Notes under the pieces: model-generated | What the model saw: only the letters and a program-made list of their open reading frames with translations | Told to the model about the DNA's origin: nothing | The model's database searches: none | DNA from: Pseudotabrizicola sp051200875 | GTDB lineage: Bacteria; Pseudomonadota; Alphaproteobacteria; Rhodobacterales; Rhodobacteraceae | DNA: 64,000 nucleotides | Direction: 5' to 3' | Assembly: GCF_051200875.1 (NCBI RefSeq) | Contig: NZ_CP195191.1 | Coordinates: 1,860,001 to 1,924,000 of the forward strand | Made by a program: the position numbers and the translations under genes | Shown here: one piece after another, positions 35,417 through 45,370 of the stretch | Layout: every line of letters begins with the position of its first letter | How positions within the stretch are numbered: the stretch's first letter is position 1

Positions 35417-36418
35417 GTGCATACGCTGACCTCAGAAACGACGACGACCACCAGCCAGAATCTTCCGCAGATCGCGCATCCCCGCAATCCCGGAATGCCG
35501 CTTGATCTTGATTGGGTTGCGGCCGTTCAGGCCAACACCTCGGCCATCGAACGGCGCTGTGCCACCCTTGGCGGCAGACGGTCGGTGAAAAAGGACTATC
35601 AGGCCGCTTGGCTTCTCAAAGCCATCAGCCTGATCGACCTCACCACCCTTTCCGGCGACGACACCACGGGCCGCGTCCAGCGCCTTTGCGCCAAGGCCCG
35701 CCAACCCGTCCGCCCCGATATGCTCGCGGCCTTGGGGATGGAGGGGCTGACGGTCGGCGCGGTCTGCGTCTATCACGACATGGTCGAAACCGCCGTCCGC
35801 GCGCTGGAAGGCACCCATATCCCCGTCGCCGCCGTCTCAACCGGCTTCCCGGCGGGCCTGTCGCCCTATCACCTCCGCCTTCAGGAAATCCGCGAAAGCG
35901 TGGCCGCAGGCGCCCGCGAAATCGACATTGTGATTTCCCGCCGCCATGTGCTGACGCAAAACTGGCAGGCGCTTTATGACGAAATGCGCGAAATGCGAGA
36001 GGCCTGCGGCGAAGCCCATGTCAAAGCCATCCTCGCAACGGGCGAACTCGGCACCCTGCGCAACGTCGCCCGCGCCAGCCTGATCTGCATGATGGCCGGC
36101 GCCGATTTCATCAAGACCTCGACCGGCAAAGAGGGGGTCAACGCCACCCTTCCCGTCAGCCTGACGATGATCCGCGCCATCCGCGACTATCAGGACCGCA
36201 CCGGATACAAGGTCGGCTACAAACCGGCGGGCGGCATTTCCAAGGCCAAGGATGCGCTCCTCTACCTTGCCCTGATGAAGGACGAACTCGGCCACCCGTG
36301 GCTGCAATCCGACCTCTTCCGCTTTGGCGCCTCCAGCCTACTTGGCGATATCGAACGCCAACTCGAACACCACCTGACCGGCCACTACTCGGCCGCCAAC
36401 CGCCACGCGATGGGGTAA
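35417..36418 (+). CDS. deoC: Deoxyribose-phosphate aldolase
   Basis: Cleaves 2-deoxyribose 5-phosphate to glyceraldehyde 3-phosphate and acetaldehyde. The product of 333 residues belongs to the longer DeoC class, with an N-terminal extension. The Schiff-base Lys is in GADFIKTSTGKEG (Lys233), the second Lys is in VGYKPAGGIS, and CVYHDMVETAV lies on an earlier strand. The start is GTG at 35417 with a G-rich stretch upstream. It is followed after four bases by a double-domain aldehyde dehydrogenase, which suits removal of the acetaldehyde product. Confidence 0.92.
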   Translation: MHTLTSETTTTTSQNLPQIAHPRNPGMPLDLDWVAAVQANTSAIERRCATLGGRRSVKKDYQAAWLLKAISLIDLTTLSGDDTTGRVQRLCAKARQPVRPDMLAALGMEGLTVGAVCVYHDMVETAVRALEGTHIPVAAVSTGFPAGLSPYHLRLQEIRESVAAGAREIDIVISRRHVLTQNWQALYDEMREMREACGEAHVKAILATGELGTLRNVARASLICMMAGADFIKTSTGKEGVNATLPVSLTMIRAIRDYQDRTGYKVGYKPAGGISKAKDALLYLALMKDELGHPWLQSDLFRFGASSLLGDIERQLEHHLTGHYSAANRHAMG

Positions 36419-36422
36419 GGCC

Positions 36423-38762
36423 ATGACGATCAAGGAAATCTTCGACACCATGTCCTATGGCCCCGCCCCCGAAGGCAATGCCGAGGCTTTGGCTTGGCTC
36501 GCCAAACACAAAAACGCCTTCGGCCATTTCATCAACGGCCAATTCACCGCGCCCGAGGCCCCGTTTGACACCAAGAACCCCGCCACCGGCAAGGTTCTGG
36601 CAACCGTCAGCCAAGGCAGCGATGCCAGCGTCAACGCCGCCGCCCGCGCCGCCCGTGCAGCGCAAGGGAAATGGGCCAAACTGCCCGGTTCCGCCCGCGC
36701 CAAATACCTCTACGCCCTCGCCCGTCTGGTCCAGAAACACGCGCGCCTGTTTGCTGTCCTTGAGACCATGGACAACGGCAAGCCCATCCGTGAAAGCCGC
36801 GACATCGACATTCCGCTGGTCGCCCGCCACTTCTACTACCACGCGGGCCTTGCCCAACTGATTGACAGCGAACTGCCCGGCCACCAACCCCTCGGCGTCT
36901 GCGGCGCGGTGATCCCGTGGAACTTCCCGCTGCTCATGCTGGCATGGAAAGTCGCCCCCGCCCTTGCGGCTGGTAACACCGTCGTCCTGAAACCCGCCGA
37001 ATACACACCCCTCACCGCGCTGCTTTTCGCCGAAATCACGCGTGAGGCAGGCCTGCCAAAGGGCGTCATCAACATCGTCACCGGCGATGGCGAAACCGGC
37101 GCGGCCATCGTTTCCCACCCCGACATCAACAAGATCGCCTTTACCGGATCGACCTCGGTCGGCAAGAAAATCCGCCAAGCGACCGCAGGCACCGGCAAGG
37201 CGCTGACGCTCGAACTGGGCGGCAAGTCGCCCTATATCGTCTTTGACGATGCCGACCTCGACTCGGCCATCGAAGGTCTTGTCGATGCGATCTGGTTCAA
37301 TCAGGGCCAGGTTTGCTGCGCCGGCTCGCGCCTTTTGGTGCAAGAAGGCGTCGCCGACCACTTCCACGAAAAACTGAAACGCCGGATGGATGGCCTTCGC
37401 ATCGGCGATCCGCTGGACAAATGCATCGACGTCGGCGCCATCGCCGATGAGGTGCAACTGAACACCATCCGCGCCCTTGTCGACGGGTCAGACGGTGAAA
37501 AATACGTCGCCAACACCCCCGTCCCGCAGGGTTGCTTCTACCCGCCCACCCTTATCACCGGCCTCGGCACCGCCAGCCGCCTGATGCAGGAAGAAATCTT
37601 TGGCCCGGTGCTGGTCTCGATGACCTTCCGCACCCCGGCCGAGGCGGTAGAGCTTGCCAACAACACCCGCTACGGCCTTGCTGCCAGTGTCTGGACCGAG
37701 AACCTGAACCTCGCCCTCGACATCGCGCCAAAGATCAAGGCGGGCGTGGTCTGGGTCAATGCCACCAACCTCTTTGACGCCGCCGCCGGTTTCGGCGGGG
37801 TCCGCGAAAGCGGTTTCGGGCGTGAGGGCGGCTGGGAAGGTCTGATGGCCTATCTGAAACCCAAAGGCAAAACCGCAGCACTGAAACCCGTCCCGGCCGT
37901 GGCCGCCCCCGACAGCCCCGAAATTTCGGGTCTGGACCGCACCGCCAAGCTGTTTGTCGGCGGCAAGCAGGCCCGCCCCGATGGCGGCTATACCCAGTCG
38001 ATCTACAGCCCGCGCGGGCGGCTTCTGGGTCAGGTCGGCATCGCCAACCGCAAAGACATTCGCAACGCCGTAGAGGCCGCCCATGCGGCCAAGGGCTGGG
38101 GCAAGGCCACAGGCCACAACCGCGCCCAGATCCTTTACTACATCGCCGAAAACCTGTCGGCACGCGCCGAGGAATTCGCGTCCCGCATCAAGGACATGAC
38201 CGGAAAGTCCGGCACAGCCGAGGTCGAGGCCGCAATCAACCGCCTGTTCACCTACGCGGCTTGGGCCGACAAATACGACGGTCAGGCGAAATCGGTCCCC
38301 CTGCGCGGCATTGCACTGGCGATGAACGAACCCACAGGCGTCATCGGCGCGCTCTGCCCGGATGAGGCGCCGCTTCTGGGCCTTGTCTCGGTCATGGCCC
38401 CGGCGATTGCCATGGGCAACACCTGTGTTCTGGTCGCCTCGCAGCCCTTCCCGTTGTCCGCGACCGATTTCTATCAGGTGCTTGAAACCTCGGACTTGCC
38501 CTCGGGTGTCGTCAACATCCTGACCGGACCGCATGCCGAACTGGCAAAGCCCCTTGCCGGCCATCTGGATGTAGACGCGGTCTGGTCCTTCTCCTCATCC
38601 CCGGTGTCAAAGGTGATCGAGGCCGAGGCCGCAGGCAACGTCAAGCGCACATGGGTCAACAACGGGCAGGCCCGCGACTGGTTTGCGCCCGAGGCGGAGG
38701 GGCGCGAATTCCTGCGCCACACGACCGAGGTGAAAACCGTCTGGGTGCCCTACGGCGAATAA
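36423..38762 (+). CDS. ALDH16-type aldehyde dehydrogenase, double ALDH domain
   Basis: A 779-residue protein with two aldehyde dehydrogenase domains in tandem. The N-terminal domain (about 30-490) is complete: catalytic Cys298 in NQGQVCCAGSR and general base Glu264 in LELGGKSP, with the NAD+ site in GSTSVGKKI. The C-terminal domain (about 510-779) keeps the fold (PTGVIGALCPDEAPLLG, MGNTCVLVASQPFP) but has no equivalent of the catalytic Cys or Glu. This is the arrangement of family ALDH16, whose bacterial members, including one from the rhodobacterial genus Loktanella, are active enzymes. It overlaps the deoC context and probably oxidises acetaldehyde or another short aldehyde. Confidence 0.88.
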   Translation: MTIKEIFDTMSYGPAPEGNAEALAWLAKHKNAFGHFINGQFTAPEAPFDTKNPATGKVLATVSQGSDASVNAAARAARAAQGKWAKLPGSARAKYLYALARLVQKHARLFAVLETMDNGKPIRESRDIDIPLVARHFYYHAGLAQLIDSELPGHQPLGVCGAVIPWNFPLLMLAWKVAPALAAGNTVVLKPAEYTPLTALLFAEITREAGLPKGVINIVTGDGETGAAIVSHPDINKIAFTGSTSVGKKIRQATAGTGKALTLELGGKSPYIVFDDADLDSAIEGLVDAIWFNQGQVCCAGSRLLVQEGVADHFHEKLKRRMDGLRIGDPLDKCIDVGAIADEVQLNTIRALVDGSDGEKYVANTPVPQGCFYPPTLITGLGTASRLMQEEIFGPVLVSMTFRTPAEAVELANNTRYGLAASVWTENLNLALDIAPKIKAGVVWVNATNLFDAAAGFGGVRESGFGREGGWEGLMAYLKPKGKTAALKPVPAVAAPDSPEISGLDRTAKLFVGGKQARPDGGYTQSIYSPRGRLLGQVGIANRKDIRNAVEAAHAAKGWGKATGHNRAQILYYIAENLSARAEEFASRIKDMTGKSGTAEVEAAINRLFTYAAWADKYDGQAKSVPLRGIALAMNEPTGVIGALCPDEAPLLGLVSVMAPAIAMGNTCVLVASQPFPLSATDFYQVLETSDLPSGVVNILTGPHAELAKPLAGHLDVDAVWSFSSSPVSKVIEAEAAGNVKRTWVNNGQARDWFAPEAEGREFLRHTTEVKTVWVPYGE

Positions 38763-38860
38763 GATTTCGGGCAATAACAACCCGGGCCATTTCCCACGAT
38801 TTGGCCCGGATGTCCTAATAAACGGTTAAAACGAAACCGTAAGTCATTGATTTAAAGTAA

Positions 38861-38886
38861 AATAAAAAACGTCCCCGACGGGGACG
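38861..38886 (-). terminator. Intrinsic terminator of yqgE
   Basis: A perfect stem CGTCCCC (38870-38876) and GGGGACG (38880-38886) with a GAC loop lies 14 bases past the yqgE stop. On the minus strand it is followed by TTTTTTATTTTA. This is a textbook Rho-independent terminator for the minus strand; on the plus strand no U tract follows. Confidence 0.9.
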
Positions 38887-38900
38887 CTTGCCGGATGTCT

Positions 38901-39455
38901 CTAGGCCCGCCCCGCCGTAGGCGAAAGGCTCAGCGGATCAATCCCAAGGCTTTTCAGCGCAGCCAGCCATTTCCCGCCATCATCGGCTGAAAAGACCAGT
39001 TCCGGCGGCGCATCGCAGATCAGCCAATCATTCCGCAGGATCTCGGCCTCCAACTGCCCCGGCCCCCAACCGGAATAGCCCAAGGCCAGCAGGGCCGTCT
39101 CCGGCCCCTCGCCCCGCGCCAAGGCCTCCAGAATATCCAGCGTTGCGGTCATCTTGAACCCGCCCGAAACCCGCATCGTCCCGCTTCCCGTGGGAAAGCT
39201 GCCCGCATGCAGCACAAAGCCGCGCCCGCGCTCGACTGGTCCGCCGAAATGCACCCGAATATCCCGTCCTTCGGGGGCGCGGGAAATATCCAGGTGATCC
39301 AGCAGAGAACCGAAATCAATGTCACGGGTAGGCTTGTTGACGATCAGCCCCATAGCCCCATCGTCCGAATGCGCGCAGACAAGGATCACGCTGTGATCAA
39401 AGCGGGGATCACTCATCCCCGGCATCGCGACCAGCAACTTGCCTTCCAGATCCAT
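38901..39455 (-). CDS. YqgE/AlgH family protein (UPF0301)
   Basis: A 184-residue soluble UPF0301 protein. The start GKLLVAMPGMSDPRFDHSVI and the motif MGLIVNKPT are diagnostic, along with FGGPVERGRGFVLH. No enzymatic activity is established for this family. It is transcribed alone and ends at a strong terminator, diverging from the DsbD-like gene. Its start lies about 125 bases from that gene's start. Confidence 0.9.
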   Translation of the reverse strand: MDLEGKLLVAMPGMSDPRFDHSVILVCAHSDDGAMGLIVNKPTRDIDFGSLLDHLDISRAPEGRDIRVHFGGPVERGRGFVLHAGSFPTGSGTMRVSGGFKMTATLDILEALARGEGPETALLALGYSGWGPGQLEAEILRNDWLICDAPPELVFSADDGGKWLAALKSLGIDPLSLSPTAGRA

Positions 39456-39580
39456 GCAAAGCCCCTATGACCTGCCCCTAGCATGGCCCTGATGCGGCTT
39501 GGCCTCAAGCCCCATATCCTTACAGAGTCTTCCCGTCTTTGTGACTTTTCATTCCCCCCGGCATTTCTATGCTTTGCGAC

Positions 39581-40393
39581 ATGAAGCGCACTCTCCTCCT
39601 CTCCGCCACCCTATCCCTGATCTCGCTGGCCCCGGTGCTCGCTCAGGGTCTTAGCCAATCCGATATTGTCGACGGTCAATTGCGGCCGGGATGGCAAACG
39701 GAAAAGGGCAACCATATCACCGCACTTCATCTGCGGCTGGCCCCCGAGTGGAAAACCTATTGGCGCGCGCCCGGTGATGCTGGCATTCCTCCCAGCTTTG
39801 ACTGGTCGGGGTCCGAGAACTTGAGCTCCGTCCGTTTTCACTGGCCAACACCAGAGGTATTTCACACCAACGGGATGCAGACCGTCGGCTATCATGACGA
39901 GTTGATGCTGCCGATCGAGGTTACGGCCGTCGACGCCTCACGTCCTGTCCAGCTTCGCGCCGCGATCGAGCTTGGGGTCTGCAAAGATATCTGCGTGCCA
40001 GCCAGCCTTCATGTTGAAGCCGAACTGCGGCCGCCCGGAAAGCCCGACAAGGCCATCGCCGCAGCCTTGCGCACACAGCCGCAGGCAGCACGTCAGGCCG
40101 GGCTGAACGGTCTAAGCTGCGCGGTCGAACCCATCGACGACGGCCTGCGGCTGACGGCACGCATGGACCTGAAACCGCTTGGCGGGCAGGAAGTGGTGGT
40201 GGTCGAACCGGGCCTGCCCGGCGTCTGGGTCTCCGAGGCAGAGGTTTCGCGCAACGGAAAGACACTGATCGCTCAGGTCGAGATGGTCCCCCCTTCGGGG
40301 GCTCCCTTTGCGCTGGTGCGGGACAACATCCTGATCACGATCATCGGGCCTGACCGCAAGGCGGTTGAGGTGCGCGGCTGCCCAGCCGGCTAA
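39581..40393 (+). CDS. Periplasmic DsbD N-terminal-domain-like protein
   Basis: A secreted 270-residue protein with a signal peptide (MKRTLLLSATLSLISLAPVL, cleavage near AQG). The mature part resembles the N-terminal periplasmic domain of DsbD/ScsB-type disulfide reductases, with the pair of cysteines in ELGVCKDICVPASL. Additional cysteines are NGLSCAV and VRGCPAG. No transmembrane or thioredoxin domain follows, so it is a free periplasmic thiol protein rather than full DsbD. The start is taken at the second ATG; one 12 bases upstream is also possible. It converges with the RND pump. Confidence 0.78.
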   Translation: MKRTLLLSATLSLISLAPVLAQGLSQSDIVDGQLRPGWQTEKGNHITALHLRLAPEWKTYWRAPGDAGIPPSFDWSGSENLSSVRFHWPTPEVFHTNGMQTVGYHDELMLPIEVTAVDASRPVQLRAAIELGVCKDICVPASLHVEAELRPPGKPDKAIAAALRTQPQAARQAGLNGLSCAVEPIDDGLRLTARMDLKPLGGQEVVVVEPGLPGVWVSEAEVSRNGKTLIAQVEMVPPSGAPFALVRDNILITIIGPDRKAVEVRGCPAG

Positions 40394-40432
40394 GGCGTTC
40401 CACGCTGGTCAAGCGTCACGTCGCAATCTGCC

Positions 40433-43400
40433 TCAAGCCGCTCGAAAACGCGAAACACCCTTGGCCAATGCAAAGCTGACCAAGGCAATAAACGCCGATC
40501 CACCCACAAAGACGGCCAAGGCTATTGGCAGCCGCTCTCCCCCCGAGAACAGCACCGGCACGGGTGAGCGGTCGCCGAAAAGCGCCGGAACCACAGCCAA
40601 TACAAACAGAACCGCGATCGCAGCCCCGGCACTGGCAAGCACCCCTTTCGCACCGCGTCGCAATCCGCGTCTGAAAGACCGCAACATGCGGCCTACATCC
40701 GATTGCGCAGCCATCAGGGCGGGCACCACCAAAAGCACCAGCAGCATTCCAAAGGCCAGACCATAGACCAGAGTCACCACAGTCGGCTTCAGGAATGCGG
40801 CCTGCGAGCTGGTTTCATACAGCAAGGGTGCAAGCCCCAAAACCGTCGTCGCGGTGGTCAGCAGCACCGGACGAAAGCGGTCTGCCACCCCGTCCACGAT
40901 GGCCGGAAACAACCCGCGTTTTTCGGCATATTCATCAATGGTCGAGACCAGCACGATCGAGTCGTTGATGATGATCCCCGACATTCCGATCAGCCCGACG
41001 ATCGAGAACATCGACATCGGCACATCCCACACATAGTGGCCCCAGATCGCCCCGATCAGGCCAAAGGGAATGACCGACATCACGACAATCGGCCGCGACC
41101 AGCTTGCAAAAATCCACGCAAGGCAAATGTAAATCCCAGTCAGGCACAGGATCATGCCCACCATCGCATCGCCCAGAAAATCGCGTTCCTGCTGGACCAG
41201 CCCGCCTTGGCGCGTTTCCACGCCGAAATCCTGCTCAAGCGCGGGTAGCACCACATCCCGGATCTCGGCCTGTATCTCTGCCGCCCGAGCCGGATTGTCT
41301 TCGGCCAGATCGCCGGACACGGTAACGATCCGCAGGCCGTTTTCGCGCCGAATTGTAGAAAACCCGGCCTCCCTCTCGACCGTCACGATATCGGCAAGCG
41401 GCACATAAGAGGCGGTTCCGGTTCGGATCAATGTCCGGTCCAGAAAATCTGCGGTCAGTTCTTCACTTGGCAGTTCCACACGAAGACTGGCGCTGCGGGG
41501 GCCGTCAGGATAGGTCGCGGCCTCGATGCCGCCCAACCGCTCACGCAGCACACGGCCCAAAGCATCAATCGACAGACCCATCGACTCACCCAAGGGTGTC
41601 AGGTTCAGAACCAGTTCATCCTTGTCATAGGCAAGCGAGTCTTCCAGCGCAGAAGCCTCGGGGAAAGCCGCAAGACGCGTCTTCAAAGCCTCTGCCGCAG
41701 CTTTCAGGTCTTTGGCCGTCGCACCATACAGGTCAATCGACAGCGCATCGCCCCCCGGACCGAAACGCCCGCCCCGGAACGACATTTCTTCCATCAACGG
41801 GTGTGTCCGGACTTCCTCCTGCAAGGCCTGAACAAAGGTGGCCGAGGAATAGGGACGCTCATCCGGGTTGATCAATTCGATGCTGATCGACCCCAGAAGA
41901 TCGGCATCCTTGGTGTCGGCACTGGCAAGCCCGCGCCCCCCCGAACCGCCGACCTCCGCCATCGCAAAGGTGATCGGGTTCGTTCCATGTTCGGCTTCCA
42001 GCTTTGCGGCAACCGCATCCGTGGCCCGCTGCAATTCGCGCATCATGGTCAGGCTGTCTTCGCGTGACGCGCCGGGAAGCATCGAGAAATTGCCGGTCAC
42101 GCTGGATTGTTCTGGCGCCACGAAGAACCGGAACGGCACATCGCCCCGGATATAGAGCCCGGCCTGAAAGGCCAGCATGGCGACGGCTGCTGCCAAAACC
42201 GGGTAACGCGCCACGATCACAAGGCGCATCACCGGCTTGATCACCCGATCTTGGAACCACTCCATCCCTCGGTTCACTTGGCGCGAGGGCCAGTCATACC
42301 ACTTTTCTTCCCGCGCCTTGGCGATGGCATGGGCCATGTGGTTCGGCAGGATCAGAAAGCATTCCACAAGCGACGCCATCAGAACAGCAATGACGGTAAA
42401 GGGAATATCGGCGATCAAATCGCCAAAGCGCCCGCCAATCGCCACCAGACCGAAAAAGGCGATTACCGTGGTCAGGGTCGAGGCGATGACGGGTTGCGCC
42501 ATACGGCTTGCCCCCATTTCGGCGGCTGTCAACGGGTCTTCCCCCAACGTGCGGCCACGAAAATCCGCGTGTTCGCCAACCACGATGGCATCATCGACCA
42601 CGATCCCCAGCATGATGATCAGCGCGAAAAGCGAGATCATGTTGATCGTTAGTCCGCTGGCATACATCGCCGCCACAGCAGCCAACATCGAAACCGGGAT
42701 ACCGGCCGCCACCCAAAGCGCCGTCCGCGCATTCAGGAACAAAAACAGCAAAAGGACGACCAAGCCCAATCCGGTCAGGCCATTGTCCAACAGCAGATAA
42801 AGCCGGTCTGTAATCTGTTCGGCCCGCGACCGCACCAGATCAACGCTGACACCCGGCGGCAGGGAAAGCTGCATCTCGTCGGCGACATCCTGCACGGCGG
42901 CCTGCATCCGAATGGCATCGCCCTCGGCGCTGCGTTCAATCCGCACCGTCATCGCCGGGTTCTGCCCGACATAAGACGCCCGCCCCCGATCTGCGCCTTC
43001 GACGCGGATGGTGGCGACATCGCCCACCGTCAGCTTGGTGCCATCCGGCTGGCTTCGCAGCACCACTTCGGCAATGGCCGAGGCCGAGCGGTTCTCGCTG
43101 CCGGTCCGCACCCGGGCAGAGCCATCCCCAACCTCGCCCGCGGGTGTGCTTTGCACGGCCCGCGCGACCGCATCGGCAATCTCCCGCATTGTCACATCAT
43201 AGCGGATCAGCGCCACGGAAGGCACTTCGATCACCGTCAGCGGGTCCGCCAAACCTCGGATCGTCGCCCGCGTGATCCCGGCCTGAAACAGGCGCGCCAC
43301 GAATTCATCGGCAAACCGCCCAAGCTGGTCGATGCCCACAGGACCGGTGATCACCACATCGGTGACCGAGTCCCGCCATTGGCTGCGCCGAACAACCGGT

Positions 43401-43801
43401 TCTTCTGCATCGGCTGGCAGGTTGTTCACTGAATCCACGGCGGCCTGCACATCTTCGGCGGCCTGCATCAGATCGGCGCCCGGCTCAAATTCCAGATCAA
43501 TCCGCGCGCTGCCTTCGGTCGCAACCGAGGTCACGTCGCTAACACCATCGACCGCCAGCAAAGCGGGTTCCAAAACCTGAACGATGGCGCGGTCGACATC
43601 TTCGGCCCCGGCCCCGTCCCAGGCGACTGTTACCCCGACCTCGGCCACCACGACATCAGGGAAATATTGCGCGCGGATACGGCTGGCCGCGACAACCCCG
43701 GCAAGGATCATGATGACCAGCAGGATGTTGGCAATCGTCCGGTGGCGGGTAAAGTAACTGATGATGCCCCCGGCTGACGGCATCCTGCGAAGTGCCGCCA
43801 T
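40433..43801 (-). CDS. RND family efflux permease
   Basis: An inner-membrane proton-driven RND pump of 1122 residues, a little longer than AcrB. The N-terminal helix (FTRHRTIANILLVIMILAG) is followed by the pore and docking domains with LARFADEFVARLFQ-like segments. The intramembrane Asp pair of helix four is in GIVVDDAIVVGEHADF. A second pore domain precedes helices 7-12. The gene starts four bases after the adaptor stop and is coupled to it. No outer-membrane TolC-type gene is adjacent. Substrates are unknown; metal-efflux signatures are absent, so organic toxic compounds are more likely. Confidence 0.9.
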   Translation of the reverse strand: MAALRRMPSAGGIISYFTRHRTIANILLVIMILAGVVAASRIRAQYFPDVVVAEVGVTVAWDGAGAEDVDRAIVQVLEPALLAVDGVSDVTSVATEGSARIDLEFEPGADLMQAAEDVQAAVDSVNNLPADAEEPVVRRSQWRDSVTDVVITGPVGIDQLGRFADEFVARLFQAGITRATIRGLADPLTVIEVPSVALIRYDVTMREIADAVARAVQSTPAGEVGDGSARVRTGSENRSASAIAEVVLRSQPDGTKLTVGDVATIRVEGADRGRASYVGQNPAMTVRIERSAEGDAIRMQAAVQDVADEMQLSLPPGVSVDLVRSRAEQITDRLYLLLDNGLTGLGLVVLLLFLFLNARTALWVAAGIPVSMLAAVAAMYASGLTINMISLFALIIMLGIVVDDAIVVGEHADFRGRTLGEDPLTAAEMGASRMAQPVIASTLTTVIAFFGLVAIGGRFGDLIADIPFTVIAVLMASLVECFLILPNHMAHAIAKAREEKWYDWPSRQVNRGMEWFQDRVIKPVMRLVIVARYPVLAAAVAMLAFQAGLYIRGDVPFRFFVAPEQSSVTGNFSMLPGASREDSLTMMRELQRATDAVAAKLEAEHGTNPITFAMAEVGGSGGRGLASADTKDADLLGSISIELINPDERPYSSATFVQALQEEVRTHPLMEEMSFRGGRFGPGGDALSIDLYGATAKDLKAAAEALKTRLAAFPEASALEDSLAYDKDELVLNLTPLGESMGLSIDALGRVLRERLGGIEAATYPDGPRSASLRVELPSEELTADFLDRTLIRTGTASYVPLADIVTVEREAGFSTIRRENGLRIVTVSGDLAEDNPARAAEIQAEIRDVVLPALEQDFGVETRQGGLVQQERDFLGDAMVGMILCLTGIYICLAWIFASWSRPIVVMSVIPFGLIGAIWGHYVWDVPMSMFSIVGLIGMSGIIINDSIVLVSTIDEYAEKRGLFPAIVDGVADRFRPVLLTTATTVLGLAPLLYETSSQAAFLKPTVVTLVYGLAFGMLLVLLVVPALMAAQSDVGRMLRSFRRGLRRGAKGVLASAGAAIAVLFVLAVVPALFGDRSPVPVLFSGGERLPIALAVFVGGSAFIALVSFALAKGVSRFRAA

Positions 43802-43805
43802 CGCC

Positions 43806-45266
43806 CTAGCCCCCCATCCGCTGTTCCAGCCGTTCGATCACCTGAACCGGAACCTTTTCCTGCGCCAGTTGCTCCAGCACGCGGGCCTTCGCATCCTCGG
43901 GCATCCGTATATTGCCTTCGACAAAGGCAATCAGCTTGGCCCGTCGATCAGGGTCAAGCTCGACGGATTCCGGGGCCTCGGGGATAGCTGCGCCCGCTTC
44001 TGCGCGAATAGGCTTGACCTTGATCCCCGCGCCAAGAAGCGGAGAGCGTTCCGCCACCACTTCGCGGCCCGTCAGATCACCTGCCGCAATCAGCACGTCA
44101 TCGCCCTGCCTGCGCAAGACCTGCGCGGCGATTTCCTCCAGCCGATCTTCCGGACCAAGCGCCAGAACCTCGCCATCTCCGTCCACGGCCGTCGCCGGAA
44201 GCCGTGCCACGCGATCCAAGGCGGGTTCCTGAATGGTCACCGTCACAAAATCACCCGGCCGCAAACCCTTTGCCCCAGCCAGCGACGCATAAACCACCCG
44301 ACCAGAGGCCCCGCTTTCAACGGCGGCACCAACGCGCTCGACCATACCCTGCGCCGTGATCTCGGCCCCCATGACATCCAGCGATGCCTGAACCGAGGCG
44401 CGAACCAAGCTGCCATTCGCATCGACCAATCGCGCGTATTGCGCGGTGGAAATCCGGAACGAAACCTCCAGGGCATCGGGGTCAATGATCTGACCAAGGC
44501 TTTCATTCGCGCTGACCAATCGGCCGGTCACAGCCGAAACGCCACTCAACCTTCCGCCGAAAGATGCGGTGATCTCGGTTTCGGCCAAGGCGCGATCCGC
44601 CTCGGCAAGGGCAATTCGAGCGCGGTTCAGGCTAGAGGCAACCTGATCCACACGCGCCTCCGCCGTGGCAAGGGATGACCGCCGCGACAACACCGCCTGT
44701 TCTGCCGACGACTGGGCCAAGGCCGCCGTTTCCACGGCAGCCGCAGAGCCAACACCCCGCCCCTGCAAATCCTCTTGCCGGGTCAAAGCCTGCTGGCGCA
44801 ACATCAATTGCGCCTCGGTGGCAGCCAGATCGTCCTTTGCCAAATCTAACGCCCGCGCAGCATCACGCACGTCCGCCTCGGCCTCTGCCACACCTGCTAA
44901 AGCCAAATCCCGCGCCGCCGTTGCATCTGCGGGGTCTAGCCGCATCAAGACCTGGCCTTCGGCCACAGTGGCACCATCCTGAAATCCCGGTGCGATTTCG
45001 ATGATCCGCCCCCCCTGCGGGCTGCGAAGTTCAAGCGTTCGGCTTGACCGGATCTCACCAAAGGCCACCATTTCGGGAACCACCGTTTCAGCTACAACCG
45101 GCAGCACATTGGCCGAAAACACCCGTTCGCGCGCAGGTGCCGATGGCCCCCCGCCGGCCATCCGGTCTGCGATTGCCCCGGCAATGAAACTGCCGGCAAG
45201 GGTCAGCAGCCCGACCGTCACCGCGATCAGGAAAAGGCCGGTCAGGGAACGCGCCAGAAACCGCAT
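43806..45266 (-). CDS. RND efflux periplasmic adaptor (HlyD/MFP family)
   Basis: A 486-residue membrane-fusion protein. An N-terminal anchor helix (LTGLFLIAVTVGLLTLAG) is followed by the lipoyl half (SPQGGRIIEIAPGFQDG) and a long coiled-coil hairpin rich in Ala, Glu and Arg (about 130-235). The second lipoyl half and a beta-barrel domain come next. The C-terminus adds an unusual 100-residue acidic/basic segment ending in VIERLEQRMGG that may be coiled. The ATG at 45266 gives the natural anchor. It forms a tripartite pump with the permease just downstream. Confidence 0.88.
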   Translation of the reverse strand: MRFLARSLTGLFLIAVTVGLLTLAGSFIAGAIADRMAGGGPSAPARERVFSANVLPVVAETVVPEMVAFGEIRSSRTLELRSPQGGRIIEIAPGFQDGATVAEGQVLMRLDPADATAARDLALAGVAEAEADVRDAARALDLAKDDLAATEAQLMLRQQALTRQEDLQGRGVGSAAAVETAALAQSSAEQAVLSRRSSLATAEARVDQVASSLNRARIALAEADRALAETEITASFGGRLSGVSAVTGRLVSANESLGQIIDPDALEVSFRISTAQYARLVDANGSLVRASVQASLDVMGAEITAQGMVERVGAAVESGASGRVVYASLAGAKGLRPGDFVTVTIQEPALDRVARLPATAVDGDGEVLALGPEDRLEEIAAQVLRRQGDDVLIAAGDLTGREVVAERSPLLGAGIKVKPIRAEAGAAIPEAPESVELDPDRRAKLIAFVEGNIRMPEDAKARVLEQLAQEKVPVQVIERLEQRMGG

Positions 45267-45348
45267 GTTTACTCCGTCGATAGGACCTGTCAGCAAGATA
45301 GCTCAGCCATCTCGGCAGACCAGCCAAAAGCCTATGAGGTATTTAACG

Positions 45349-45367
45349 CGGAACCAGACAGGTTCCG
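45349..45367. terminator. Stem-loop after moaB
   Basis: CGGAACC (45349-45355) and GGTTCCG (45361-45367) with a five-base loop lie immediately after the moaB stop. No clear U tract follows on the minus strand, so it may be a weak terminator or an mRNA 3' end between moaB and the efflux adaptor. Confidence 0.4.
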
Positions 45368-45370
45368 TCG

